DNA from: an uncultured Collinsella sp.
GTDB taxonomy: Bacteria; Actinomycetota; Coriobacteriia; Coriobacteriales; Coriobacteriaceae
Assembly: GCA_900556675.1 (NCBI GenBank)
Contig: USQE01000027.1
Coordinates: 1 to 10,495 of the forward strand
DNA length: 10,495 bases
Reading direction: 5' to 3'
Shown: positions 1-6,429 of the stretch, in pieces
Numbering within the stretch: the stretch's first letter is position 1
Layout: every line of letters begins with the position of its first letter
The notes under the pieces: generated by a model
The model's database searches: none
The model's input: the letters and a program-made list of their open reading frames with translations, nothing else
What the model was told of the DNA's origin: nothing
Position numbers and translations under genes: made by a program

Positions 1-516
1 CATGGCGCTCTTAACGATGCGACCACCCGCAGCCTCCTGCCACTGGTCGAAGACCTCCTCGGAGGGATCGATCAGGTAAGCGGGGTTCTGCGCGCCCACA
101 TGCTTCATGGTAAAGAAAGGGCCCTCCAGGTAGATGCCCTGAATGCGAGCACCGCAGAAGTCGGGGCCGCGGCCCTCGTCCGCCTTGGCGATAGCAGCGC
201 AGGCGTCCTTGATCTGCTCGACGCCATCGGTGAACGTCGTGGGCAGCCAGCTGGTGGTACCGCGACGGGCGAGCTCGGTTGAGCTGATATCGATGCCCTC
301 GGGATCGTTATCGGTAGTTGAATGGTTGTAGAAGCCATGGATGTGAGTATCGACCATACCCGGTGCGATCCACGATCCCGTGTAGTCCTTAATCTCGCAA
401 GAGGGCTCGTCGGCCTGCCAGGCGCCAAAAACGCCATCCTCGACCATAAGATAGCCGCCCAGTTGCGGGCCTGCCGGCAAGAAGAACTTGTCAGCCTTAA
501 TTGCGTACGTGCTCAT
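1..516 (-). CDS. nagA: N-acetylhexosamine-6-phosphate deacetylase, N-terminal part (NagA/AgaA type; cut by window edge)
   Basis: Amidohydrolase-superfamily enzyme that removes acetate from GlcNAc-6-P or GalNAc-6-P in the cytoplasm. The 172 visible residues contain the metal-binding HxH motif (VDTHIHG, His58 and His60) after the WIAPG strand, the RRGTTSWLPT segment (84-93), and the metal-ligand glutamate in GIYLEGPFF (Glu131). GAQNP (141-145) matches the family's substrate loop. Family members are about 380-400 residues, so over half the gene lies beyond the left edge. The ATG at 516 is supported by an AAGGAG ribosome site five bases upstream. Next to agaS and a mannose-family PTS, the substrate is more likely GalNAc-6-P (AgaA role) than GlcNAc-6-P, but the sequence seen cannot separate these. 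It follows the agaS terminator, so it needs either read-through or its own promoter. Confidence 0.92.
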   Translation of the reverse strand, partial: MSTYAIKADKFFLPAGPQLGGYLMVEDGVFGAWQADEPSCEIKDYTGSWIAPGMVDTHIHGFYNHSTTDNDPEGIDISSTELARRGTTSWLPTTFTDGVEQIKDACAAIAKADEGRGPDFCGARIQGIYLEGPFFTMKHVGAQNPAYLIDPSEEVFDQWQEAAGGRIVKSAM

Positions 517-555
517 ATGCACTCCTTGCTTCTAAAGCAGTTGACTGTAGCGATG

Positions 556-561
556 CTTATA
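556..561 (-). promoter_or_regulatory. Possible -10 box for nagA
   Basis: On the minus strand TATAAG lies about 40 bases upstream of the nagA start, in the short space between the agaS terminator and nagA. No convincing -35 hexamer is visible at 16-18 bases, and no GntR-type operator is present here. The call rests on one hexamer and the need for a start site downstream of the terminator. Confidence 0.3.
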
Positions 562-573
562 CCCAGCTCACAT

Positions 574-615
574 AAAACAAAAAGCGCCCGCCCGCCGTTA
601 TGAGCGGACGGGCGC
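574..615 (-). terminator. Rho-independent terminator after agaS
   Basis: The arms at 584-595 and 604-615 pair over 12 positions with one mismatch (C591/A608), almost all G-C, around an 8-base loop. Read on the minus strand the stem is followed by TTTTTGTTTT, so it ends transcription coming from agaS. It lies 18 bases past the agaS stop codon. Confidence 0.9.
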
Positions 616-633
616 CCTTACAGGGGGACGCGA

Positions 634-1800
634 TTAAGCGGTGAAGGGGTGAATCGTCACGCCCTTAACCACGCGGTTGACCGTGCCGGTGGGGCTCGGC
701 GTATCGGGCGTGTTGCCCACGCGCACGGAGTTGAGCAGGCTGATAGCCTGGGCAAACATCACGAACGGCAGAGCAAGGTAGCCCTCGGGAAGCGCCTCGT
801 AGCCCTTAAAGGTGAAGGACTCACCCTCATAGACGGTGGCACCTTCCTGCTGAACGGCGACGGTGTGCTGAGCGATCTTGTCGCCACCGATCTCGTTGAG
901 GATGTCGATGTCGTACTGACGGGTGTAGGCGTCGTTGTTGACGAACACGAAGACGAGCGTCTTATCGTCGACGAAGGACTTGGGTCCGTGACGATAGCCC
1001 ATGGAAGTGTCGTAAGAAGTGGCAACCAGGCCGTGAGCGAGCTCGAGGATCTTGAGCTGGCTCTCCTGGGCAAGGCCACCGAAGGAGCCAGAACCCAAGT
1101 AGGTCACGCGGTTGAAGTCGCCAGCGAGGTAATCGGCGACCTCGGACTCGCGAGCGATAACCTCCTCGCCCATCTTGGCGATGGTCTCGACCAACTCGGC
1201 CTTCTGCTCGTCAGAGGCAGTGTCGAAAATAAGGGTGGAGAGCAGGGTCATGCAGGAATAAGAACCGGTCATGGCGAAGCCCTTGTCGTTGGCGCGCGGA
1301 ATGAGCAGCGTCAGCGCATTGGGATCATCGGCAGACTCGACGGCGAGCTTGCCCTCGGGAGCGCAGGTGATGTTGAGGAACTTGACGTTGTGGACGAGCT
1401 CCTTGGCAACGGCAACGGCGGCAAGGCTCTCGGGGCTGTTGCCAGAGCGGGCAAAGGAAACCACGAGCGTGGGATCCTCGGCGCGCAGGAAGTCGCGCGG
1501 AGCGCTCACGATGTCGGTCGTGGCGATGGGCTTAAAGTCGTAGAGATCAGTGTTGCCAGCGTGACGCAGGTACGGGGCGCAGGTATCGCCAACGTAGTCG
1601 GACGTACCGGCACCGGTGAAGACAACGGACAGACGACCCTCGCCCATAGCGCGAGCCTCGGCCAGGAAGGCCTCGATGGCCTCCTTGTTCTCGCGATAGA
1701 TGTTGAGCGTATCACGCCAAAGCTCGGGCTGCTGAGCAATCTCGGCCGTGGTGATCTGGGCGCCGAGCTCGGTGAGCTCCTCGACACTCTTCTCGAACAT
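634..1800 (-). CDS. agaS: AgaS-type SIS-domain sugar-phosphate deaminase/isomerase
   Basis: A 388-residue protein with two SIS (sugar isomerase) domains, close to the length of E. coli AgaS. In the first domain FTGAGTS (61-67) is the phosphate-binding start and SFARSGNSPES (115-125) the serine-rich sugar-phosphate loop. The second begins at YLGSGSFGGLAQES (234-247), followed by GYRHGPKSFVD (268-278), the conserved catalytic segment of this family. AgaS converts galactosamine-6-phosphate to tagatose-6-phosphate plus ammonia; a related annotation is tagatose-6-phosphate ketose/aldose isomerase. The ATG at 1800 has GAGAGGT seven bases upstream. The gene has its own -10 box and GntR operator, and a terminator follows. 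A fructosamine-type deglycase is the main alternative, but the neighbouring deacetylase and mannose-family PTS favour GalNAc/GalN use. Confidence 0.85.
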   Translation of the reverse strand: MFEKSVEELTELGAQITTAEIAQQPELWRDTLNIYRENKEAIEAFLAEARAMGEGRLSVVFTGAGTSDYVGDTCAPYLRHAGNTDLYDFKPIATTDIVSAPRDFLRAEDPTLVVSFARSGNSPESLAAVAVAKELVHNVKFLNITCAPEGKLAVESADDPNALTLLIPRANDKGFAMTGSYSCMTLLSTLIFDTASDEQKAELVETIAKMGEEVIARESEVADYLAGDFNRVTYLGSGSFGGLAQESQLKILELAHGLVATSYDTSMGYRHGPKSFVDDKTLVFVFVNNDAYTRQYDIDILNEIGGDKIAQHTVAVQQEGATVYEGESFTFKGYEALPEGYLALPFVMFAQAISLLNSVRVGNTPDTPSPTGTVNRVVKGVTIHPFTA

Positions 1801-1839
1801 TTCTAATACCTCTCTCTAGAAGTAATCCTCTGACGTGCA

Positions 1840-1845
1840 ATTATA
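1840..1845 (-). promoter_or_regulatory. -10 box of the agaS promoter
   Basis: A perfect TATAAT on the minus strand, 40 bases upstream of the agaS ATG. No good -35 hexamer is seen at 17 bases; that position is occupied by the GntR operator. Transcription would start near 1833. No terminator was found between gntR and this point, so agaS may also receive read-through from gntR. Confidence 0.6.
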
Positions 1846-1861
1846 CACTTCGGTTGGTTAT

Positions 1862-1875
1862 CTGGTAGTAACCAG
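1862..1875. promoter_or_regulatory. GntR/HutC (DasR/NagR-like) operator at the agaS promoter
   Basis: CTGGTAGTAACCAG is a perfect inverted repeat of CTGGT and ACCAG around four bases. It resembles the DasR/NagR (YvoA) consensus, whose core is TGGT-N4-ACCA. It covers the -35 region of the agaS promoter, a position that fits repression. The same 13-base core recurs at 6155-6167 ahead of the PTS operon. The adjacent GntR-family gene is the natural candidate for the protein that binds it. Confidence 0.75.
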
Positions 1876-1914
1876 TTAAATGCAAAGAATCATCATATGG
1901 AAACGATGCGGACA

Positions 1915-2646
1915 CTAGTTGCTACGCTGGTGGTAAACCTTGTATTTAAACTGATCGGCACGAGCAACCGAGAGTGTATACTCCACAACCTCGTTTGACT
2001 CGTTATACGTAGTCCTGACCAAATCGAGCACAGGCGAGCCCTCGACAATTCCCAAAAGGTGGGCGTCGGTGGGACGGGCTATGCTCGCATAGAACTCCTC
2101 TTCGGCCACGCGAATCTTTTGCTGAAAGTCTTGCTCAATCACATCGTAAAGCGGCTTACGCTCCAGCAGTGGTCGCTTTAGGGACAGAAATTGACGAACC
2201 GGTAGATAGCTGCGTTCGACCATCATGGGCATGTTATCGGCAGAACGAAGGCGCTTAAGCTTAAAAATGCGATCACCGATACGCAATCCCATATGCTCGG
2301 CCAGATTCTTATCGGCCTCCATCTCGCAAAACTCGAGAATCGTGGTCTCGGGGTCGCGACCCATCGCGCGCATCCGCTCGGTAAAGCTGTAGGACTGCAT
2401 AAGATTGGTTGCTTTTGCCGAACGGTCGGTCACAAAGGTACCGCGACCGTGCTGCCGAACCACCAGTCCTAAACGCTCCAGTTCCTGCAGAGCCAGGCGT
2501 ACCGTAGTGCGCGAGAGACCATAGCGCTCCGAAAGTTCGCGCTCGGAAGGAATCATGTCACCGGCGCGATATTCATGGTCGATCTTTTCGGTCAGAATAT
2601 CGACCAGCTGATCGTACAGCGGTTGCTTACGCGCTCCGATCGCCAT
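1915..2646 (-). CDS. GntR/HutC-family transcriptional regulator of the amino-sugar genes
   Basis: A 243-residue regulator with an N-terminal winged helix-turn-helix (about 9-75) and a C-terminal UTRA ligand-binding domain (about 95-235). The first domain carries the family signature GDMIPSERELSERYGLSR and then QHGRGTFV. UTRA regulators of the DasR, NagR and AgaR2 kind bind phosphorylated amino sugars and release DNA. The gene sits between agaS and the PTS operon, and DasR-like operators are found ahead of both, so it most likely represses both and is relieved by an amino-sugar phosphate. The ATG at 2646 has GGGAGG five bases upstream. No copy of the operator is visible ahead of gntR itself, so autoregulation through this motif is not evident. 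The effector cannot be read from the sequence. Confidence 0.88.
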   Translation of the reverse strand: MAIGARKQPLYDQLVDILTEKIDHEYRAGDMIPSERELSERYGLSRTTVRLALQELERLGLVVRQHGRGTFVTDRSAKATNLMQSYSFTERMRAMGRDPETTILEFCEMEADKNLAEHMGLRIGDRIFKLKRLRSADNMPMMVERSYLPVRQFLSLKRPLLERKPLYDVIEQDFQQKIRVAEEEFYASIARPTDAHLLGIVEGSPVLDLVRTTYNESNEVVEYTLSVARADQFKYKVYHQRSN

Positions 2647-2684
2647 CCTATCCTCCCTTTTGCTCGAATTCGGCTAACTACCTA

Positions 2685-2715
2685 GGGTGTTAAGCATTAG
2701 CAGTCTGCAACACCC
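2685..2715. promoter_or_regulatory. Inverted repeat in the gntR upstream region, over a possible promoter
   Basis: GGGTGTT (2685-2691) and AACACCC (2709-2715) form a perfect 7-base inverted repeat with a 17-base spacer, 39 bases upstream of the gntR start. On the minus strand a weak promoter (TTGATG, 18 bases, GCTAAT) overlaps it. It may be an operator or a leader hairpin; it does not match the CTGGT/ACCAG motif. Confidence 0.4.
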
Positions 2716-2731
2716 GAATCATCAAGAAAAC

Positions 2732-2765
2732 AAAAGCCGCGTGCTCGAAAGAGCGCGCGGCTTTT
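2732..2765 (-). terminator. Strong terminator ending the PTS operon, bidirectional in form
   Basis: A 15-base-pair stem (2732-2746 with 2751-2765, one T-G wobble) closed by a GAAA tetraloop. On the minus strand the stem runs into TTTTGTTTTC, so it ends transcription from the PTS operon before gntR. The plus-strand reading also ends in TTTT, so it could work both ways, although no plus-strand gene is nearby. Confidence 0.9.
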
Positions 2766-2789
2766 AACATACACATGGCTTAAGGGGTC

Positions 2790-2818
2790 GGGGTGTGAGC
2801 CGCGTAGGGACACACCCC
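2790..2818. repeat. Hairpin just after the EIID gene
   Basis: GGGGTGTG (2790-2797) and CACACCCC (2811-2818) pair perfectly with a 13-base loop, starting 14 bases past the EIID stop codon. No T-run follows on the minus strand, so it is not itself a rho-independent terminator. It may protect the 3' end of the operon mRNA ahead of the true terminator. Confidence 0.55.
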
Positions 2819-2831
2819 TCAAGCTAGAGCC

Positions 2832-3914
2832 TTACCAGATGCTCGGCCAGAGACCAAGCGGGCCAGCGCCCAGGATGCCAAGGACGAAGAGCAGGAGAAT
2901 GCCCTTGGTCGGGGTCCAGCTGTGCTTAGCGAACATGTAGTAAAGCAGCAGCGTAAGCATAAGCGGGACGAGCTTCGGGACGATGGTGTTGAGGGTGTCG
3001 GCAACAGAGAAGTTGACCGGATCCTCGGTAACGGTGCCGTAGGTCACGGACTCCATGCCGTTGCCCAGATCGGTGACGCCGCACTCGACAGCGTTGCCGT
3101 CGGCATCGGAAGCGGTAAGGGCGTTGCCGTCCTTATCGGTCATGGCGATGGTACCGGCCTCAGCGGTCTCGGTATCGATGCCCTCCATACCGGTAAAGTT
3201 CTCGGCCTCCTTCTCGGAGACAATCACGGTAGTAGCGGAGAGGCCGCGGGTGGTGCCGTTGGGGATCTGGAGGTTGATCTGGGTGCCACCCATGGTGACG
3301 ACCAGGCAACCGACGACGAAGACGCCCATGATGGAAGCGGCACGCGTGAAGGCCTGCATGTTGGCGGTCAGAGCGTCAATAGCGCTGGTGCCAAGCTTGT
3401 AGGACCAGTTCATGAGCCAGAAGCGCAGAGCGAACTGAACGGCGTTGAAGATCACCAGGAAGATGATCGGCGCAGCGGCGTTGCCGTTGATGGCCATGTT
3501 GGAGGTGATGCCGGCCGTGATAGGCACGAGCGTCAGCCAGAACAGGGCGTCACCGATACCACCGAGCGGGCCCATTGCGGCGACGCGGACGGCGCGGATC
3601 GTGGGGATGTCAACCTTGTTCTGCTCGAGCGAAAGCACGATGCCCATAACAAAGGTGACGAGGAACGGGTGGGTGTTGAAGAACTCCAGGTTGTGGCTCA
3701 TGGAAGCCGCGAGGTCGTTCTTGTTGGTGTGGATCTTCTCCAGACCGGGGATGATGGAGTAGAGCCAGCCAGCGGCCTGCATACGCTCGTAGTTGAACGA
3801 GGCCTGCAGGAAGCAGGAGCGCCAAGCCATCTTGTTGAGGGTCTTCTGGTCGAGCTGCGGAGCAGGAGTGAGATCCTCGTAGTGCTCCGGGATCACATAC
3901 TCATTAGATGCCAT
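2832..3914 (-). CDS. agaD: PTS mannose-family EIID component with an extra extracytoplasmic segment
   Basis: Membrane subunit that forms the sugar channel with EIIC. The EIID core is clear: the WRSCFLQASFNYERMQAAGW segment (31-50), then MGPLGGIGDALFW (114-126), FALRF (161-165) and a C-terminal membrane stretch (about 306-360). The start chosen is ATG at 3914, which gives MASNEYVIPEHYED. It has GGAGGTGAC upstream and overlaps the EIIC stop by 11 bases; an upstream ATG at 3947 would add 11 poorly conserved residues. At 360 residues it is longer than usual (about 260-305). The excess is an acidic segment at about 221-300 that includes two DxDGN stretches (DKDGN, DADGN) between the last membrane segments. 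Specificity for GalNAc is inferred from neighbours, so the symbol is tentative. Confidence 0.9.
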   Translation of the reverse strand: MASNEYVIPEHYEDLTPAPQLDQKTLNKMAWRSCFLQASFNYERMQAAGWLYSIIPGLEKIHTNKNDLAASMSHNLEFFNTHPFLVTFVMGIVLSLEQNKVDIPTIRAVRVAAMGPLGGIGDALFWLTLVPITAGITSNMAINGNAAAPIIFLVIFNAVQFALRFWLMNWSYKLGTSAIDALTANMQAFTRAASIMGVFVVGCLVVTMGGTQINLQIPNGTTRGLSATTVIVSEKEAENFTGMEGIDTETAEAGTIAMTDKDGNALTASDADGNAVECGVTDLGNGMESVTYGTVTEDPVNFSVADTLNTIVPKLVPLMLTLLLYYMFAKHSWTPTKGILLLFVLGILGAGPLGLWPSIW

Positions 3915-4704
3915 CTTCGAAGTCACCTCCGTCAGAAACAGCTGCACCCTTCAGCTCGGTCTGCTGCTGGAAGTCCCAGAAAGCGATGCCGAAGCCGATG
4001 AGAGCGAGGATGAGCAGAGCAGGGGTTGCCAGCGAATCGTTGGCAACGGTGATGAGCGCGAGGCCAAAGCCCATGAGGAAGAAGCCCCACATATCGCGGT
4101 TCATCATAACCTTGAGCAGGACGGCGAAGCCGACGAAGCGCATCATACCGCCTGCAGCGGACAGACCGGTCTGCAGCCAAGTCGGAATAGCAGCGGCGAT
4201 GGTCTGACCGATGGTGGCGCCAGCGATGAAGAACAGGGTGACGACGACAGCGAAGATCAGGCCGAGCAGAGCCATGGCGAAGTAGTTCAGGCGCTCGATG
4301 CCCTTGGTGTCCGCGTTGTGAGCCATGTTATCGGCCGTGGACATAAGCGGGGACATAAGCGTGAAGACCAGGGTAACGCCAAGCTGGCCAAGCAGAGCGA
4401 ACGGAATGGCGAGGCCAACTGCCGCGTTGGGCTCGAGGCCCGTGGCAATAGCGAGAATGGCTGCCATGATGCCGCCGATGACGGCGTTAGGCGGCTGAGC
4501 GCCTCCGATCGGCATGTTGCCGATCGTCATGAGCTGATAAGTACCACCCACAAGAAGACCGGTGTTGAGGTCGCCAAGGATAAGACCGATGACGGCGCCG
4601 GTGACGATGGGCTGATAGAGAGACTCGAGGAAGTCAAACTGGTCGATTGCCGCGATGAACGTAACAACGAAGACCAGGGCGACCTGAATGATCGAGAATT
4701 CCAT
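3904..4704 (-). CDS. agaC: PTS mannose-family EIIC component
   Basis: A 266-residue polytopic membrane protein. The family motifs are visible: a first membrane helix beginning MEFSIIQVALVF, then DLNTGLLVGGTYQLMTIG and GGAQPPNAVIGGI (about 45-80). These belong to the EIIC sugar-translocating domain. It works with EIID to move the sugar, which EIIB phosphorylates. AAAGGAGGA lies five bases before the ATG at 4704. The end overlaps EIID by 11 bases, giving translational coupling of the two membrane subunits. A 90-base gap with two hairpins separates it from EIIB. The C-terminal tail after the last helix is polar and acidic. Confidence 0.92.
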   Translation of the reverse strand: MEFSIIQVALVFVVTFIAAIDQFDFLESLYQPIVTGAVIGLILGDLNTGLLVGGTYQLMTIGNMPIGGAQPPNAVIGGIMAAILAIATGLEPNAAVGLAIPFALLGQLGVTLVFTLMSPLMSTADNMAHNADTKGIERLNYFAMALLGLIFAVVVTLFFIAGATIGQTIAAAIPTWLQTGLSAAGGMMRFVGFAVLLKVMMNRDMWGFFLMGFGLALITVANDSLATPALLILALIGFGIAFWDFQQQTELKGAAVSDGGDFEDGI

Positions 4705-4727
4705 CTTGCTCCTCCTTTCAAAATGTA

Positions 4728-4778
4728 TGTACGCACTTTGGATTTCACGTACAAAATGTCAGGGTTTCACTCCTGACA
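4728..4778. repeat. Two hairpins between the EIIB and EIIC genes
   Basis: TGTACG (4728-4733) pairs with CGTACA (4748-4753), and TGTCAGG (4757-4763) pairs with CCTGACA (4772-4778) around an 8-base loop. They fill the only sizeable gap inside the PTS operon. Neither is followed by a T-run on the minus strand. They may mark an mRNA processing or stability boundary between the soluble and membrane subunits; this is inference. Confidence 0.55.
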
Positions 4779-4794
4779 ACGTGGATCACGAAGA

Positions 4795-5277
4795 CTACGA
4801 GAAGAGCTTGCTCGTGTCCTCAACAGGCGTGCTCGGAACGCGCCTGATCTCCAACTCCACCCCCAATTCCTGCAGCTCTTTAAACGCAGCGACATCCTCG
4901 TCGTTAACTGCGACGGAGGTGGCGACTTGGCGCTTTCCTTCCGACATGTGCATGTTGCCGATATTTACCTTCTTTATAGGCACACCGCCCTTGACGAGCG
5001 TAAGCACGTCTTCCGGTGTTTCGGCCACGATGAAGATCTTCTGGCGCGGGCTCGCCTTGCCAATGACGTCGATGGTCTTCTGCAGGGAGAAGAAACGCGT
5101 AGCGACGCCGGCGGGAGCGGCCATCTTCATGAGGTTCTGGCGCATGGTGTTGGACGCCACGTCGTCGTTGGCGACGAGGATGAGGTTGGAGCCCAGAGTG
5201 GAGTTCCACTGGGTGGCAACCTGACCATGAACCAGTCGGTTATCGATGCGGGTAAGAAGAATGTTGGGTTCTGCCAT
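4795..5277 (-). CDS. agaB: PTS mannose-family EIIB component, GalNAc-like
   Basis: A 160-residue soluble phosphocarrier. The active-site signature TRIDNRLVHGQVATQW places the phosphorylated histidine at His17. It takes phosphate from EIIA and passes it to the sugar at the EIIC/EIID channel. Other family segments are KTIDVIGKASPRQKIF and VNIGNMHMSEGKRQVA; from memory, the wording of these stretches is closest to AgaB/AgaV of GalNAc and galactosamine systems. AAAGGAAG lies eight bases before the ATG at 5277. The gene is separate from EIIA, with a YajC-like gene between them, unlike the fused EIIAB of ManX. Confidence 0.92.
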   Translation of the reverse strand: MAEPNILLTRIDNRLVHGQVATQWNSTLGSNLILVANDDVASNTMRQNLMKMAAPAGVATRFFSLQKTIDVIGKASPRQKIFIVAETPEDVLTLVKGGVPIKKVNIGNMHMSEGKRQVATSVAVNDEDVAAFKELQELGVELEIRRVPSTPVEDTSKLFS

Positions 5278-5313
5278 GTTAATCAGCTTCCTTTCGATAT
5301 TTGCTGACGACAG

Positions 5314-5595
5314 TTACTTGATCTCCTGAATCGCGTAACGCGAAACATCTACGACGGCTCCGGATCGGACTTTAATCTGGACCTTCTCGCCTTCGATGCC
5401 TTTGACGGTTCCGTAGATACCGCCGGCGAAAAGAACCTCCTGACCCGGCTTGAGCTCGGTGTGCAGCTCCTTGAAGTACTTCTGCTTCTTCTTCATGTTG
5501 ATTTGCGACCAGATGGTGTAAATCAAGCCCATGATGACAAGCAGGCCTAAAAGAGCGACCGAGGAGCTCAGGACGTTGGCTCCGAAATCGGCCAT
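5314..5595 (-). CDS. YajC-family membrane protein inside the PTS operon
   Basis: A 93-residue protein with one N-terminal membrane helix (about 9-30), a basic stretch (KKKQK), and the YajC fold signature (LKPGQEVLFAGGIYGTVKG, about 48-66). VDVSRYAIQEI follows at the C-terminus. YajC normally assists SecDF, but this copy sits between EIIA and EIIB. Its ATG shares one base with the EIIA stop codon (TAATG), so it is translationally coupled to a PTS gene. YajC-like genes also occur in some mannose-family PTS operons of Firmicutes, such as the pneumococcal hyaluronate-linked cluster, as I recall. I infer a role in placing or stabilising the PTS membrane subunits rather than general secretion; there is no direct evidence. 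Confidence 0.85.
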   Translation of the reverse strand: MADFGANVLSSSVALLGLLVIMGLIYTIWSQINMKKKQKYFKELHTELKPGQEVLFAGGIYGTVKGIEGEKVQIKVRSGAVVDVSRYAIQEIK

Positions 5596-6038
5596 TAGAT
5601 GCCGTCCTCGTTGCCGAAGATATCCTCTTCGTCGGAGCCGGCAACGGATGCGACCGTCTGGGCGGTGATGCCCGTCTGGCCAACGGTCACGGCCTGCTCG
5701 CCAAGCTCGGCGAGCGTGGCGTTGCCGCGGAGGAACAGAAGCTCAATAACCATGGGAAGGTTGGTGCCGGTCAGAACCTCGACGTTGTCGACATCCTGGG
5801 CAATCATCATCGACTGGTTGAACGGGGTGCCACCAAGCAGGTCGGTAAAGACGAGCACGCCATCGCACTCCTCGCGCATGGCGGTAATAGCGGCGCGGAG
5901 ATCCTCACCGTAGGAAGCAGCCTGGTCGCCCTCAAAAGGAACGACGGTAAAAGCGGGCTGGTCGCCAGCAACCATAGCGATAGCGCTTGCGAGGCCGGGT
6001 GCGAACTGTCCATGACCGGTAAGAATAAAGCCAACCAT
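5595..6038 (-). CDS. agaF: PTS mannose-family EIIA component
   Basis: A 147-residue soluble phosphocarrier that receives phosphate from HPr and passes it to EIIB. The active-site histidine is His9 in FILTGHGQFAPG, and FTDLLGGTPFN (64-74) is the second conserved motif. The last dozen residues are acidic (SDEEDIFGNEDG). It is the first gene of the five-gene operon, with GGAAGG about nine bases before the ATG at 6038. A 631-base regulatory gap lies upstream and carries GntR-type operators. The symbol is by analogy with GalNAc PTS genes. Confidence 0.92.
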   Translation of the reverse strand: MVGFILTGHGQFAPGLASAIAMVAGDQPAFTVVPFEGDQAASYGEDLRAAITAMREECDGVLVFTDLLGGTPFNQSMMIAQDVDNVEVLTGTNLPMVIELLFLRGNATLAELGEQAVTVGQTGITAQTVASVAGSDEEDIFGNEDGI

Positions 6039-6138
6039 TCAAATTTCCCTTCCGAAGGCGTGTACGATCTGAGTCCGATGATTTTCGGAAGCCAGCGGGC
6101 GCTCGCCCTTAAAGCTTCTTAGAAAGCGTACTTTGAAG

Positions 6139-6168
6139 ACCAGTGGTTTCTAAACTGGTAGTAACCAC
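6139..6168. promoter_or_regulatory. Proximal GntR operator cluster of the PTS operon
   Basis: CTGGTAGTAACCA (6155-6167) repeats the core of the operator upstream of agaS. A further half-site, ACCAGT (6139-6144), forms an inverted repeat with ACTGGT (6154-6159) across nine bases. The cluster starts about 10 bases downstream of the likely transcription start near 6178, which suits repression. Confidence 0.7.
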
Positions 6169-6184
6169 GTGACGTGTTGTTGTC

Positions 6185-6190
6185 ACTATA
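6185..6190 (-). promoter_or_regulatory. Candidate proximal -10 box of the PTS operon
   Basis: TATAGT on the minus strand, one base off consensus, directly upstream of the GntR operator. The hexamer 17 bases farther upstream (GAAAGC) is a poor -35, so an activator may be needed. A start near 6178 would leave a leader of about 140 bases. Confidence 0.4.
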
Positions 6191-6240
6191 TCACCCCAGA
6201 AGAGGTCGCTTTCGTTGATTCATACGGTAAAACGTTTTTG

Positions 6241-6277
6241 CACCGCTCACGGTGATAAATCGACCGTTTACCGGTCG
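6241..6277. repeat. Pair of small hairpins with ACCG/CGGT arms
   Basis: CACCG-CTCA-CGGTG (6241-6254) and CGACCG-TTTAC-CGGTCG (6261-6277) are adjacent perfect inverted repeats. The second carries the 15-base word CGACCGTTYACCGGT, which recurs at 6479-6493. They could be protein-binding sites or, if the distal promoter is used, leader RNA hairpins. Confidence 0.6.
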
Positions 6278-6293
6278 TTAACACTTCTACCTG

Positions 6294-6307
6294 CGGTTTT
6301 GAAACCG
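6294..6307. repeat. 14-base palindrome CGGTTTTGAAACCG
   Basis: CGGTTT and AAACCG pair perfectly around TG. A second, overlapping palindrome, GAAACCGTTTC, runs from 6301 to 6311. The symmetry suggests a dimeric repressor or activator site; no regulator in the window is an obvious match. Confidence 0.5.
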
Positions 6308-6429
6308 TTTCGAAATGCTTTGGCAAAAGATCGGATCTTTTCCTGTGTCTAAACAACGCAGGGCGGCTAAAAATAGCGTGTAGAAAAATTGCAGGTCATT
6401 GTGAAGATATGTGAATTGGTCTTTTTGAC

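Noticed and set aside
649..1806. A long plus-strand open frame opposite agaS
   Set aside because: The minus-strand frame encodes a full-length AgaS with all SIS motifs; the plus frame is its shadow.
3915..3947. Upstream ATG start for EIID
   Set aside because: The ATG at 3914 has a good ribosome site and starts at the conserved N-terminus; the longer form overlaps EIIC more deeply and lacks a ribosome site of equal quality.
2922..4001. A plus-strand open frame opposite EIID and EIIC
   Set aside because: It is rich in His, Gly and Asp with no domain pattern, and lies antisense to two clear PTS membrane subunits.
6300..6313. A catabolite-repression cre site at TGAAACCGTTTCGA
   Set aside because: It departs from the cre consensus at the right end and has an odd-length centre; no CcpA-like gene is in view, and it fits the local ACCG/CGGT repeat pattern better.
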